64,000 nucleotides of DNA from Anagrus nilaparvatae (GCA_022575985.1 JAKSXM010000145.1:186001-250000), one strand, 5' to 3'. Shown: positions 44,576 through 59,000, counted from the first letter of the stretch. Notes: a model not told the origin generated them from the letters alone. Numbers and translations are program-made.

Positions 44576-45055
44576 GTGCTAAATTATAAGGTGTTTTTAG
44601 CTTTATATTTCGATGACGGATTAGTGATTTCAAAAAGTGCTCGCGCAGTAGAAGAAGTGCTAAATTCTTTAAAATTGCATTTTAAAATTACGCATGATAT
44701 AGCGAATGAGTATGCTGGTATGGAAATACAGCGTGATAGAGATAAATGTATTATAAAAATTAGTCAAGCTGGCTATGTAAGAATGTTGAATGAATTAGGT
44801 CTTAAGCAAAAATGTGTACCTATATTTGTAGATATTAATCAAGCTGCAATTAAATTGGCAAATAGCAATGAATACCATAAGCGCACTAAGCATATAGATG
44901 TACGGTATCATTAAATTCGCGAAATAGTTAAAAGAAAAGAAATTGATGTTTCTTATGTTAATACGAAATACCAAATAGCTGATATTTTAACAAAGCCATT
45001 GACAAAATTGCCTTTTGTCAATTTAAGACGAATGTTAAATATTTTTGAATTTTAA
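44576..45055 (+). pseudogene. copia RT C-terminal and RNase H fragments
   Basis: VFLALYFDDGLVISKS holds the catalytic DD pair of the copia RT (usually Y-V-D-D, here Y-F-D-D). It is followed by EYAGMEIQRDRDKCIIKISQ, then a deletion joins to the RNase H end FVDINQAAIKLANSNEYHKR, TKHIDVRYH, stop, IREIVKRKEIDVSYVNTKYQ, IADILTKPL. The final stop is at 45053-45055, 22 bases before the 3' LTR. Confidence 0.85.
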
Positions 45056-45077
45056 GTAGATCAAAAATTAGTGGGAG

Positions 45078-45438
45078 TGTTGAATTTTGTATATTATACA
45101 ATATACATGCTATGTATTATATTATTTTAGATCTACATAACAGCGCTTTGAAAATCATATGCTTTATGATAACGATAATAACGATAAGAAGTCGTTGTTT
45201 CTTTTTATCGATTTTCTAGCATCTGCTGATGCTTTCTAGCTTCCTGCATCTCCCCCGCATGGAACAGGCCCAGAGACATTATGCTAATGTCTTTTTGGGC
45301 GTTAGTCTTTAATAAGCTTGACTCGAATATAGTCGCATCTATATTCTGTATCACATAATTATTTTACACTTTATATTAATAATAAATCCTGTTTTATATA
45401 CATAATCTTGTTTTATTTATTTAGCAAAATATTTAACA
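45078..45438 (+). repeat. copia 3' LTR (361 bp)
   Basis: Starts TGTTGAATTTTGTATATTAT after the polypurine stretch GTGGGAG (45071-45077) and ends ATATTTAACA. It is longer than the 5' LTR by small indels such as the TACAATATAC and GATAACGATAATAACGA segments. Confidence 0.92.
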
Positions 45439-48400
45439 ATTTGCTTGTAAGGGTTCAAAAATATTTATTAATAAAAATTGTATACCTTATACGTATGAAT
45501 AAGTACTTTATGTTAAATAAGCGAAAATCCTTAGTCATTTTATTATAATTATAAAAAAAAAATACATCTTAATGACCTAATTTTTAATTAATCTTCATTA
45601 AATATATGTCAGAAAACATATTTCAGTAAATGAAAATAATAAATTTCATATTAAATAATCAGTTATGCAGGTACATACAATATGTCTTATTAATCGTGTG
45701 ATTTAAAATTTTTATTTTTTACAATAAATCGCATAGGTAGTATGCGTTTATATTGGCTACTGCAAAACTATATAATATTATGCGTATAAATATTATGCAA
45801 TATATACGTAATATTTACATAATTTATTCAAAGAGAAAAATAATACGCAATTTTTATATATATTAAAATTTTTCTTTTAAACATTTATAAGCAGTCTTAT
45901 GAATTTTGGTTAAAGAAATAATAGATTTTTAAAAATAATAATTTTTCTTTTTACATATAGACCTGTCATGTAGTGGACTCCTGTTTTGTAGACACATTTT
46001 GTTCTTTATATAGGTCGATTAATTTTTTCACCGGTTGTTTATGTTATTTGGGTCACTGAAAGTAAATATTATATCTGTTTTTCCAGATATTATATAAGAT
46101 ATATATTTAATAAAATTGATCCACTTTAATCCATAATAGAAATATTTAGGTTATCTTTTATAGGTGATAAATTCAAATATGATATTCATTTTTCCCTAAA
46201 ATGTTTTCGATTGCCCACAAAAGAAAATGTATAAAAAAGCGTAATCATAACCTAAATAGTTTTAAAAAAACGCTGCCAAGCAATTAACACTGAGGTTCCT
46301 CAAAAAATAGGAAAAGTTTTCTTTGAACCAGAACTACCTCAATAGATAAGTACGTCCAAAAATAAAAAATGAATGGCACCTTTTAGCAAAAATTTTTACA
46401 AATTCATCGATTTTAGAAAGTCTAATATTAACGAATTTTCTAAAAATAGTATACTTCCATTACAAAAAATTAAGACTTATTTTCATAAATAAAAAAAAAA
46501 ATTGGGTCACCTTATTTTTTAATGACAAAAATTTTAAGAAAAAAATGTTTACAAAATTAGCTACCAGATCTAGAAAATCGAGTAATAATGAATGACTTTA
46601 AATCAGTACTTACATAATAAAAAATAAATAGTATAAAAAATAAAAAAAATTACATGGTTACCTTATTTTTTGATGGTAAAAATTTTTAGAAATTTAGGTA
46701 TTATATCAAAATAAAAAAAAGAAAGGAGTTCTGTATATTTTTTGGTGAAAAATTGACCAAATTCTAAAACTATAAACCAGGTATGATGACCTGACGTTTA
46801 AAAAAAGAATTACCTTTCTACGCTAAGCAGAAGCGATTTTAGCTTAAATTATTATAAACAATTCATTTGTTAACATTTTTTGAAAATTCCAAGACTCCCG
46901 TGAAGTTAAAGGGTTAAAGAATATGCATTTAAAATTTGATTAAATTAAAATAATTTTTATTGCATTAATTAAACGTTTGAAAATGGCCTAAAAAATAAAA
47001 TTGTTTTTTCTTACTTTTTTGAATTGCACCAAATTATTAGAAATCAATATCTAATAATATAGTCATATTAATTGGTTTTTTCATTTGAATAATTAAATAA
47101 TTTTTACAAAATTATATTGTTATATTGCAGTATTGCTGTATGATTCAGGAACTTTAAACTTTAAATTAAATAAAATAAAATAGATTTATTATAACAGATT
47201 CCAAAATAATTAAAAAAATAATTCAATTATTAATACAATAAAATTTACTTATGTTAAATTAACTTATTAATTAACATAGTAATTAATTAATTACTATGTT
47301 AAATTAAAAACTATATCTTATCTTACTACTATATATATTTGAAAATTTATTTGTGTGTCTCTCTGTGTGTGTATGTGTGTGTTTGTGGATCATCATCACG
47401 ATCAAACCTGATATAAAATTAAAGAAAAAAAGTCCGTGGGTGACATAGGCCATAGTTTTGCGACTCAGCTATCGTACTTTTGGAAGTATTCAATTTTTAA
47501 AGTTTTTGAACTTGATAAAATTTAAAAAAATTTTTAACATAAATTGAAATATCTTGAGATAATCGAAAAATTTTACTATCACACTTTAAAAATCGATTCC
47601 AGTGACTAAAAATACGTACGTTTCACTGAGGTGGATTCATTCTTGTGCTGATAAAAGTTTTGGATGCATTTAAAATTGCTGGCACATTGACTATAATAAA
47701 AGTTTTTGTTATTAATTATTAAATAAATTTTTTAAAAGAAATTTTTAGTCTCAAAATTTTGCAATCAAAAACTACAAAAAATAAAATAACTTTTTTTCTT
47801 TTTGGGCGAAGAGCCAAATTATTTTTTTGGAAGTACTAATTTTAGAAATATATAATTATTATTCAAAATTTTGGATCTGATACTTCATTTTTTGAAAATC
47901 CTTGCATTATAAAATAAGGTAAAATTAATTTCAAATAAAATAAAGTAAAAAAAATATTGTAAAATTGTGTAAAATATTATAAAAAAATTTTAGCCTTGAT
48001 AATAAAGACTGAAAGTTTTCGAAACGTGGAGAATTCATTCCAAAAATAATAGAAAAAACTCAATTCTTTTTTTTTTGACGTGATGCCTAATTTTTTGCAT
48101 GAGAGTCCTTTGAGAGTCCTAGTTTTAAAATTTTTCGTGTCATTTTATTTCCCAGGTAGGTATGATACATTGAATGATGAAAATTTTAAACTGATATGAA
48201 TATTTTTATTACTTGAGGAACCTTAGTGTCAATTATTAGAGAGCATTTCTTTTTTTTTTGTTGTCGCGAGAAATTTATTTATAAAAACAGACGACCACAT
48301 GTTTTTGGGCCTTCTAAATAGGACATCAACACGTATTTTGATGCTTATTAACAATTTATTGTAAAATTTATATCTTGCTTTAATCGATTCCGGCAGTATT

Positions 48401-49047
48401 AATATACTTTTTTACTTGCTGTTAACATGGAACTTGTTTATAAGGAGGGGGCGCCCTGGAAATATGAAAATCAAATTTGTCCGATTTAAGGAGGGGTGGG
48501 GACCCCCGTCTAATGGGACTGAGAATAATTTTGATTCACAATTTATTTTTTTGCTAGCATTTAAATAATAAATTATGATTTAAATAAAAGCACGTTTTTT
48601 GTAACATATTTTGGTTATATAAATAAATAAATTTCTAAATGATTTTATTTCGATTTTAATTCTGACTAAAAGTTATATTAAAAAAAAAATTTTTTATCAG
48701 GTTTTATTGTCAAAATAAATTCCGAAAAGAATTAAAATGAAAATCATATTTGTTTTAAAAGAATTAAACTAAAAATAATTTCTTTTAAATAAATTAAATA
48801 AACATTAATTCTTTTCTGGGTAACAAAAAATTCTTTTAGGTTTGGTGTGCATACTCTCTATTCATAAAAATTATCAGTATAAACATTAATAAAGAAAAAA
48901 GCTCGATTATTCAAATATCTTAAATACACTTGAATAAATCTTACACGCTCTAGTTGCAGATTAATTTAATGGATTAAAAAAAAATTTTTATGTGTTTAAA
49001 TTTATTGAAATAAAAATTTAAAAAAAAAATAATTTTTTTTTACTTAC
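45439..49047. other. Intronic DNA with degenerate repeats, no gene seen
   Basis: 46370-46760 contains about three diverged units around CACCTTATTTTTTAATGAC / TTACCTTATTTTTTGATGG, spaced about 130-150 bases. A perfect 32-base palindrome lies at 47271-47302. A GT-rich microsatellite lies at 47349-47388. 48424-48540 (TTAACATGGAACTTGTTTAT, GGGGTGGGGACCCCCG) belongs to the dispersed repeat of 12155-12480. No coding region was recognised before exon 2 at 49247. Confidence 0.55.
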
Positions 49048-49247
49048 TGAAGATTCAAGTTCTTTAGGTAATACAAAAAGCATACGAGCAACATAAAATT
49101 TAACAAAAAATGGTAGCGTTTCATTAGCTGTTTTAACATTTGTTCTTGTATCGGTCGTATTGATCTCACGACACAACGTATTCGAACCAAGCCAAAAACC
49201 ATTTCCAAAATAATATTGGGATGAATATCGTCCACTTGCATCAGACA
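49048..49247 (-). CDS. nrf-6-like: NRF-6-like acyltransferase, exon 2 (NRF domain)
   Basis: 200-base exon: acceptor TTTTGTTTTAG at its 5' side, donor GTAAGT at its 3' side. It enters in phase 1 from exon 1 and leaves in phase 0, coding residues 147-213. It carries the most diagnostic NRF-domain segment, SDASGRYSSQYYFGNGFWLG, followed by SNTLCREIN, whose Cys is conserved in the family, and FYVARMLFVLP. It lies 10.35 kb from exon 1 and 20.26 kb from exon 3. The apparent ATG of the open frame lies upstream of the acceptor and is not a start. Confidence 0.93.
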
Positions 49248-52200
49248 CTAAAACAAAAAATAATTATTATTATAATTAAATCATAATATTAAAAAGATCA
49301 AAATATTATGTAACTATGGTTAATGTAAAATGTATAATTGACTATTAAAAATCGAGTATGTTATATCATTGAAAAATAAACGTTTGGCGTAATAAATTTT
49401 ATATCAAGGAAATCGTTAATAAATTAGAACTATTACTTCCATATTTACAAAATCTTTCTTGATTCTTAATTTTACACGTAATTAATTAGACTTTTTAATA
49501 TTAAATATTTATAAACATGTAATACATAATAAAAAAAGTCTTTGGAAAGTTCATTGAATATTACCGAAATGTTTTTATTTTGTAATTAGTTTTATAATAT
49601 TAAACACGTTTAAAATAACGTAATAATATTATTACTTTATAGTATTACTAATAAGTATAAAGTAATACTTTTAAAATGACGTCAGATTATCAATAATATG
49701 TAATTTCTAATTTATTTTCTTTTTTTTTATGTAATTTTTTTTTTTTTTTTTTTAATTGCTAAATATTCTATTTTTATTATTTATTATTTTATTTGCATTT
49801 CTTAAGCTATGTACAATCTAAAAAATTGACCTGATTAGTATGAATTTGTGTGTCATGTTCTTAAATGAGTTTCATAAAATATTTTTTCGCAAGCACAACT
49901 AAAAATAAGTATCTCTTCCAACTTTTAGTTTCCCAAGTCCAAATCTTGTTTTGTGACACCGATTTTCGTATTTTTTAATTTTATTTTTGCCCTTTGGACT
50001 TTTTAAAATAATACTTAAAAAAAATGCATATCGAGATAAAATTATAGTTTTTTTACCCCGAAATAAATTTTCGGAAAGTCCGAACTAAAAAACATCTAGG
50101 TTTTGGAAAATGTTTTTTTTTACTTTACCAAGTGATAAAACTTTCGAACGGGTTTCAGTATCGGTTCCAAAGTAATTTTTAATACTAGAAATTAAGATCC
50201 ATACCAGTTTACAGCTATATAGATTTCATTCTCGATTTTTGTTAGTCATTTTTATATTTCGGACATTTTAAAACAATAACAGATAATTTTTCTCTTTTTT
50301 CTGTGAAAAACTCATTTTTTAAGGGAAAATTTGTTTCTCATAGATTCCAATAGAAGATTCTCCTCAAAAACTGATCCTAGGATTTTAAAGTTAAAAATAG
50401 CAAACTAATTCATTTTTTCCCTCAAATTGACATTTTTCAAAAATATAAATTTAAAAAATCTTTTTCTTCTACTAGGGCTTGAATTATTTCTGAAACTTTT
50501 TAATGGGAAATTCGAAATTTGTAAAAAAGGAATTTTCTAAAACTATTATTTTTTAACCTAAGGCTGGAAAATTAAAATCACCAATCAAACATTTTTTACC
50601 TCAAAAAGTTTGAAGTTTTAGAAGTAATAAGGCCATACCAGAAAATTTTTGATATATTTTTATGAGAAATGTCAACTTGAGTTATACTTATAAACTCGGA
50701 ATCATTTTCTGCGAGAAAATTTCTATGGGGATCTAAGAGGAAAAAAATTTTTATTCTTATATGATTATAAAAAAAAAGAAAAATTAGCTCTCTTTATTAA
50801 AAATGGCTGTCAACAATCACGAATTCAATCTTGGTAGTTAAAAATTAACTTATTTTTACATAGAGGTGTACTTGCAGAAAAAAATAGTTTGGAGCCGATT
50901 TTGAGAGATAAAGCTATTTTTTTACATTTTTTCTCTTAAAAATGTATTTTTAAAATTTTCACTTTTCGAAAACGATATAAAATCGCTTGTTCAATCATCC
51001 AAGAATTGATTTGAATAGCACAAGCATGAGAAATTATACATATATATAATTATACCGAGAAAAAAATATTCTACTTGACCTTTTTGGCAATGAAAAATAA
51101 ATGTAAATTATTAAATTAATTAAATTTATTTTAATTAAAATGTGGCCCTATAAAAAATTATGTGTCGGTAAAGAAAAATTTTTTACAACTACATTTTATT
51201 GGGACTGTGAGTGAAGGTATTGAATTGGAACACACTGATTAAATTATTATAAATTATCGACCTTGAGAAGCAATGTCAGCCCTAAAGAGATAATTATTTA
51301 TGATTCTTTTTTTTCTTTTTTTTCATTAATTTATGTAATTTATCAAGCATCGCATGTAATTTGTCTGAGCCATACCAGCCTGAAACACATGTTGTAGTAA
51401 TAAGTAATGATCATTATATTCAATATCATTTTATTTTGTAAATTATGATAAATATAAATGAGAACGCATAAACTCTGTTAGTTGAAATTGAGGTAAACTA
51501 AAAACAGGTATTGAACCGGCTACATGCGTAACTCAGCCGGTCTGCCGGTGATTACTTTCAGTTAAAGTTTCTATACAAACTATAACCTATATTTCAGTTA
51601 AACTACTTTAGGTGAAAACTAATATTTGAAACTGATGATCCAAAAAATATGAATATACACTGTAAAAATTCTAGTAATAACTATCTGCAGTACTATCTGG
51701 AATTTGCAAATAATAAATGGAAATTCCAGATAGTAATTACCTGGGCAAAAATTTTTACGATTAAAAAGCTTATATGGTATGATAAAAATTAGTAAAAATT
51801 ACTGCACGTGATAAAAAGTAATCTAAAATAAAATATTTTTATTCATTCAACTTAAACTTTTATCTTTTTAACCATAGACCCACGAAAAGTTACATCTAAA
51901 GTAATGAATCCATTTCTTTAACGAACCAAAAAATTTTAATGCCTGATGATAAAAATTTTAATGTTTTGGTAGATGATGGAAACCCATAAAAAGTACAATA
52001 AAACTAGAAGTATTTTATGTTGAATGACTTTGAAAACATAAAATAAAATCCGTGAGGAAATTACATCGATCGACTTGTAAAGGATAAGTAATGTCTACAA
52101 AATAGTAGACTAATTGTAAGCCTTTTCAAAATCAATAAAAATATGCCAATTGAGTCTCAAATTTCGAAAAGTTTTTTAGAAATTTTATTTTATATTATTG

Positions 52201-55200
52201 AAATTCAATAGTAATTGAATAGAAAAAATTGAAATATTTAATTAGTAGTTAAATTTTATCTCTTTCAAAGTATTTAAGTCAATAAAAAAGAATTTGATAT
52301 TCAAAAAGTTAGTTTCTATTAATTAATCCTAAAGATTATTATTAAACGTAGTAACATAAAAGTTAAAATATAATTTGATTTCTCGTATCAAAGTTCATTA
52401 TTGTACTACATTTATTGACTCTTTGAAATACTATCCAGAAAAAAAAAGTAAAATCAATTTCTGACAGCACTGCAGGTACCCATTGTGTACTCATGATGAA
52501 AATGTAATAAAATTGAAAAAAAAAGAATAGAGTTTAATCCTTTGTGAAGAGTTAATCTAATCTGTACAGACTTTGGTATAAAATAAAATTGTCGGAGTTT
52601 TATTAATCACATTTTTTTTCTTTCTAAAATTTATAGAATATTCAAAATTTTTTAGAAAATATAGATCTTAATGTTTACAATTGAATTTCTTGTACGTTGA
52701 GAAAAAAAAATTTTTATTTTCACGAGTATATTTGTTTAAATTTATGGCTGAAAATGTCTCAAACGTGTTATAAACCACAGCAAAAGTGAAATATTACATT
52801 TTTATTTTGTATAATTTATAAAGAGAAAGATCGAACTTATAATAAACGTTAATTTAAAAAGTTAAATTACCCATCATCAAAATGAATTATGTTTGCTTGA
52901 TTCAATTAAGTAATGTAAGAAAAAAATAATTTCAAAGTATGTTTATCATATGAAAGGAAAATTAAAAATAAATTGAAAAAAAAAAATTAATTGTTTTGCT
53001 TACAATTTTTTTTAAAAAACTATAATTAAATCAACAACCAAGTAATGAGTCCTTTTTTATTATACGCAGCAAATTAATTTAATTATTTGAATAATATTTA
53101 TATGAGCATTTTCATTAACTTTTAGGTAGATGAGGAATCTATACATTGAACAATTATTTTTTGCCTACCTAGGCGTACAAATTTTGTACCAAGCTTTACG
53201 CTAGAGTTTTTTGAAGGGAAAAAAAATTATATTTATATGTTATATCGACAAATTATAAGGGTTTAAAATATGTTTTCCTTTCCATATTTTATGATAAAAA
53301 ATGGGCTATTAAATTTTAATCATAATCTAAGAAAACTTGTTGATTTTTGATTATTCTTAAATTTAAAGAATATTTTTAATTGAATAAAATTCAACTTTCT
53401 TTGTAAGGTTAAATCTAAGGAGTATTAGTTGCTAATAGTATGTAAGCCATAACCCAAAATTATTAAAGATTAATAAAAATACTCATATAGATGTGAAAAA
53501 TGTTTCAAGGTTTCCCGGTATGGAAGCGTATTTTATTCAAAGATTGATTTAATTATCTTCGATGTTTTATATACTCATATTTCACTATATTTTAATTAAA
53601 CAAATGAACGTAAAATAAAAATTTCATAATTTACTCTTCCGCATTTTGTTTTCGCAGTATTATGTTAGATAGTATTTGTAAGAGAAATTTATCTGTATGT
53701 TTTAAAAGTTTCTTAACACTTTATATTATTTACAACTTCCAGAATCAATTTATGTTTTTCTTATGAGTAGAGATGAGATATATGTTTTCGAAAAGTTGAT
53801 TTTTAGAAAATTTATAAAAATAAGATGTATTTAATTTAAATGTTTTTAACAGTATGTTTACAACTTTATAGTACATTAAATTTTCAATTTTTTTAGATAA
53901 ATATATTATTGCGCCAAAGTAAATAAGTTATACATTTTTTATGATTTTAAATTTCATATACTCAAAACAGATAATATAAAATATAAGACTAAGCTCGTCT
54001 GTGGGAATCTCAACTGAATTAGGACTTGCATCTCTAATACTTGCAACATAAATACTCTGGTTCCAATGCAATTGCAATAATAAGGTTTTTTTGGTCGTTG
54101 AATACGAATCCAGGGCCTAAAGTAGCCGGGGCACTCTTTTTTTAACAAATACGTTCTTTCTGGCCGCTGACAAGAAAAAAAATAAAGTAGCAATGTTATT
54201 TTAAACGTAACCTAATTTTATCTCATAACATGGAGTCCTTGGTACCTTGACCCATTTAACCAGATTATAGGTATAGAGAGTGTTTTTTAACCTAATAAAC
54301 CCATTCCGTCGCCTTGTTAGGTGTGCTATTTTTTTGACGATATGAAATTGAAATTGAAAACCTTGTTAGACAGCAACTGAGTGGACCATCCCTTAATTTA
54401 CTTAATTATTGACAAATCCATTAAAAAAAATTAGGTGAATAAGATGTTTATTTCGTTAAAAAAATAAAATCAGATTAAAATCTTTGCAAAAAAAAAATAA
54501 ATAAATAAAAATACAGAAAATATTTACGTTCATAAAAAAAAAATAAAATGTTGAAATACATCACGAAAATTATCAAGGATAATAAACGAATAAAAAAGTA
54601 AAATGGAAAGTGATATATATTGAGATAAATTGTTGAAAATTCGACCTTAACATTGGATAATTTAAATTTTACATATTCATCTATTTTTCTTTAAATTTTA
54701 TTGGAGTATGCATTTAAATGCAAGTCGGAAACAACAAATATAAATATATACACGCAAAGTATATTAGCCAAATAAATAAAAAGTTTATTTATATATATAT
54801 ATATAAAAGAGGAGGTTCATTGCCAGTAGGTTGCGTAAAAAAAAAACTTAAATATTGTGCCGGCAAGAAAAGAAAGTATTTATAATGCATATATATATAT
54901 ATACCTCAAGTTACACTATACATATTTTCCTGAGACCGCTTGGCTGCAGCATACAAATACATATACACGATTTTATACATACACTAGAACACACACACAT
55001 ATATAATCATATTTTCTCTTACATTATTTAAAGTCATTAACGTTGAAAAATGTATATGCTTGCATTTTTATATGTTAGGGGCAAAATTCCAAATTTAGGT
55101 AATAATCTCATCCCCTTGGCATTGCTTCAAAGAATTTCGCGAATAATTAATTTTTTAATAATTAGGCTTGAAAAATCTACTTCTACCTAGTTTTGATTCA

Positions 55201-55548
55201 TATGACACCTTAATTAACCCTTTGAATCACTTTTGCCAAGTTTTGTCTTTTAATCATGTACGACGAGTAATTAATGATAGATAATTGAGATTATTTTACT
55301 GAGAAAATTTTAAATAAAATTTTAGTATTTTGAAGTTTTTTTACAGTATAGATCTAGAATTATGACTAAAAAGCAAAATAAGCCTGTTTCCTCTATAATA
55401 ATGGTCAAATTAGTGAACAGGTTGATCGAATGCAAGTGTTGTTAGGATTATAAATATTTAATTATAAGTTTCAACATTTTCCTGAAACAAATATTTTCCA
55501 AGATTAAAATTTTCCTAAAACATAATTATAAGAAGCATTTAATTTTTA
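49248..55548. other. Intron 1, A+T-rich DNA, no gene seen; small hairpin and island
   Basis: At 51660-51770 a small MITE-like hairpin has a 15-base stem TACTATCTGGAATTT / AAATTCCAGATAGTA and outer CACTGTAAAAATT / AAATTTTTACG. Island 53985-54420 is less A/T-biased and includes a 79-codon minus-strand open frame (CPGYFRPWIRIQRPKKPYYC) without a known match. TA microsatellites lie near 54795 and 54890. Nothing else was recognised. Confidence 0.5.
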
Positions 55549-55552
55549 TTAA

Positions 55553-56068
55553 CTCGGCCCTGGAATCGAAAAAAAAATATTGAAGAAACATATCGATTTT
55601 ACCCGTGTTTTCAAATATTGAACAATAAATTGGCAATAATTTTTTGTAAATAAAATTTTAAAAAACAGATGGGAAATTTGGATTGCTGAGTAATAAAAAC
55701 ATCCGAAGAAAAAGAAGCTTCTAATTTTAAATTCGAAAACTCTTTCTTCAACGAATTTTGGCAATTGAATTCGGTTAATTTTTATCGTAAAATGAAAAGT
55801 TTATTTTTTCTTTGAAGGTGTTATTTCCCTGGAAATCCGAGTTTCCTATCTATTTTTTTACATTTTATTTAGAAAAGAAGTTATTTAAAAAAATTTGAAT
55901 AGCTTAGATATAAAAAACACTGTTTTTGTAAAAATTGAAAACTTCTCTATGGCACCTTTTGCCGATTTCTTGTTCACAATTTTTTTCGGTTTGCTTAAGG
56001 TTCGAACTGCAAGAAAACACGAGTCAAATCAATGTCCCTTCAATTTTTTTTTCGATTCCAGGGCCGAG
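55553..56068. mobile_element. TTAA-flanked MITE (piggyBac-type), 516 bp
   Basis: Ends CTCGGCCCTGGAATCGAAAA and its reverse complement, flanked by TTAA at 55549-55552 and 56069-56072. Weaker inverted similarity continues for about 55 bases (ACCCGTGTTTTC / GAAAACACGAGT). The two short open frames inside are mirror products of the arms and are not genes. Confidence 0.8.
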
Positions 56069-56072
56069 TTAA

Positions 56073-59000
56073 AAAAATAATACGTCTTATTCAAAATGTT
56101 TGTTAAAATAATCAGTTTCTTCATCTGTTGAATCGTTACTTTTTCCAAACAATTTAATTGTGTAGTGAATAATGATTTCCAGGTAAAGACCAAATTATTA
56201 ATATTTTTTTATTACAACATTCGCTACCGACGTAATTACCCATAACAAATGACGTTATAACCTAAAATTTCGTAAATTGCCAGTAACATATACACACTTA
56301 CTTTTATTTTTATTTTTTTAAATAATAATCAAATAAATTAAGGTTATTTATATTATTTTATTCAAAGTGCTAAATACTTTTTTTTATAATATTTATATTG
56401 AAAATTTTCGTTAAAAAACAAAAAGTTATTATTATATTTATTGTATGCATAAAAAATCAGTTATAGGAAAATTTATATGACAATTGTTTTATTCAATAGA
56501 GCATAATAATAATTTTTTCTTCATCATGATCATTATTATTATTTTTTATTTAATTACTTTTACTTGTAATCATTCTTTATGTAATTTCATTTATTATTTA
56601 AACGTGCGACATTTTTATAAAGAGGTTTTATAACTAATCAATATTAAACACGTGCTTATGCAGCTTTCTATACAAAAATTTCGCGCCAGTTTATTATGTT
56701 TATATAAGTACATTAGACTGACGCAGAAGAAGAAAATTTTATTTCAAATGTCAACTGTTAGACTGGAAAATAAGGTCATGAAAATTTTATCAGTTCATTT
56801 TTTTAATAGGGCTTAAATTTTCAAAGTATAGGAAAGGAGCACCAGTTTTTGAGGATTTAAAGTATTTTTTATTTACAAATAAGTCCTTTCAGGAGTAAAA
56901 AATTTTAAAATATTTAAATGAACAGTAGTTTTTAACAAATGCAAAACCTTTTTAAGTTTGTAGATTATTTTTGTTTTTTTTAACCGTTTGCATGCACTTT
57001 TTTCACATTTAATTTATTTAAAGAAAAATTGTGGGTAGATCTAGAAAAGCTGCTAGCGCCCAGAACCAGTACTTCAACCCTAATCAAAATTTAAAAAATT
57101 CAACATATTATGATTATTTTCCCTTAAATTCAGTTTCCAAATTTATTTTTAAAATAATCTTTTACGTAGAAAAACAGCGAATTTGAGAAAATAAATTTTC
57201 CCTTAAGTTTGCTTTTACAATTAAAATTACAATTTTTTAAAATTATTTTGTATTAATTTCTTTTAAATTTTGGGTACTATGTGAATTTGAAACCAGACAT
57301 AAATAACTTATATTACATTACTTCCAAAGAATTGATTTTTTCGATAAAAAGTGTGATAAAAAGTTACTTCAGGGACTTCTAAATATAAAAAAAAAATTTT
57401 ATTTTTGTTATGCGACACCCTAATGTAGATACATATACCTGTAAGTCGCAAAATTGTTTTTCTATGTGTAAGTTTGAAGTATTCAGTAAACTTTCTCAAT
57501 ATGATTACAATATAAATAATTTTACATTACATTTTTTTTACAGTTTTTCTTTATTTTTTTTTTTTAAGGATCTTCACTGAGTATTTTAATCATTTTAATA
57601 GTTGTATTAGTAGTAGTATATGTTCAAAAAAAAATTGTTTTTTAAAATGATTGTTAAATAAGATTAAGCTTCTATTGACATAAAAATATGAAAATTTGTT
57701 GTTTTTTTTTTAAATATAATAAATAATTAAATATTTTTAAATATTTTTTGTAAATTTATAAAGTCAACAAAACCATATAATTATAAACGTTATTTTTTAT
57801 ATAAACTTTCACTAACAAGCAGGTATAAACTTATAATAAAAAAAAAAGAGAGACATAAAAAGAAGTCTAATTAAATATGACAACTTTGTTTTTTGGCTTT
57901 CAAATTTATGCGAATGCAATTTAAACACACACATATACTGAGAGAAAAAAATGTTTTCTTATTATAGTACCCACACATACTTAACTGAAAATTATTATTA
58001 CACGTATTATTAATATTACAGCATTTTAATCATTAATACCTTTTTTTTTATTTTGGTAATATCAATTTAGATGTAATCAATATAAATACTTTGTAATTGA
58101 GAATACATTTAAAATTAATGGATATTTTAAATATTGTTTTTAAAAAAATTAAAAAAAAATTTTTTTTTTTCTTCGTGTGTTCATGTATGCATATAAAAAA
58201 TTTCATAATATTAAATAAAGATAATAAGAAAAAAAAATTATTATTATATTTTTTTTTTTATGTCAAAGGATATATTTAAAATTTCATAAAAAAGTAAAAT
58301 TAAATTTATCCTATATGTTTATATAATTATATATCAATTTGATATATTAGACTGCATGTTATAATATTTTTGAGATTTTTGGACTCAGGTGCAATAAAAA
58401 TAGCTCATTAAAAAAAAATGTTATTCTGCAATTTTTGAAGGAGTAAATATTTATTTAGTTGGGAAAGTAAAGGAGCGAGAAAATGATATAATGAGACTAT
58501 TTAGTATTTTATAAATTTCTTTAATTAGTTAGATTAATATATTTATTCCAACCCTCAACTAATTGAAAACTCCTCAATTAGTTGCAACATGAGTTGCATG
58601 AAGTTGCAATATTTTTTCCAATAAAATAGCAAAACTCTTAGCAACTCTTTGCAACTCCATGGCAACTCTATTAGAAATTTTTAGTTGGTTGAAGGTTGAT
58701 TAATTCAATATGATTTTTTATACTAAAAAATTAACCAATGTTTTAAAATTTTTAATTAGAAAATTCAGTATTACAACATGGTGTGGACATTATTCGCAAA
58801 GATTATCTCATGATTCAGAGATATGTAGTAAACAATTTTGTCCAAAATACTAGAAACATTTACGATATATAGAATGTAAATTTGTTTTTAATTTTAGAAC
58901 TTTTACACTTTTCTTGTAAAATAATATTTTAATAAGTTACTAGATTAATTAGTTACCAGAAAAATTTAGGTAAAATTTGTAAAAAAAAATAATAATTAAT

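Larger units (their letters stand above)
42377..45438 (+). mobile_element. Ty1/copia LTR retrotransposon, internally deleted
   Basis: 3,062 bp, bounded by LTRs beginning TGTTGAATTTTG and ending ...AACA, with a perfect 5-bp target duplication ATTTG at 42372-42376 and 45439-45443. Order: LTR, half-tRNA primer site, gag, zinc knuckle, protease, fragments of RT and RNase H, polypurine tract GTGGGAG, LTR. Complete copia elements are about 5 kb; integrase and most of RT are missing. It is antisense to the host gene, inserted 95 bases from family A copy 2. Confidence 0.93.

Noticed and set aside
55549..56080. Two 60-70-codon proteins facing each other
   Set aside because: They lie inside a TTAA MITE and mirror its inverted ends; no domain.
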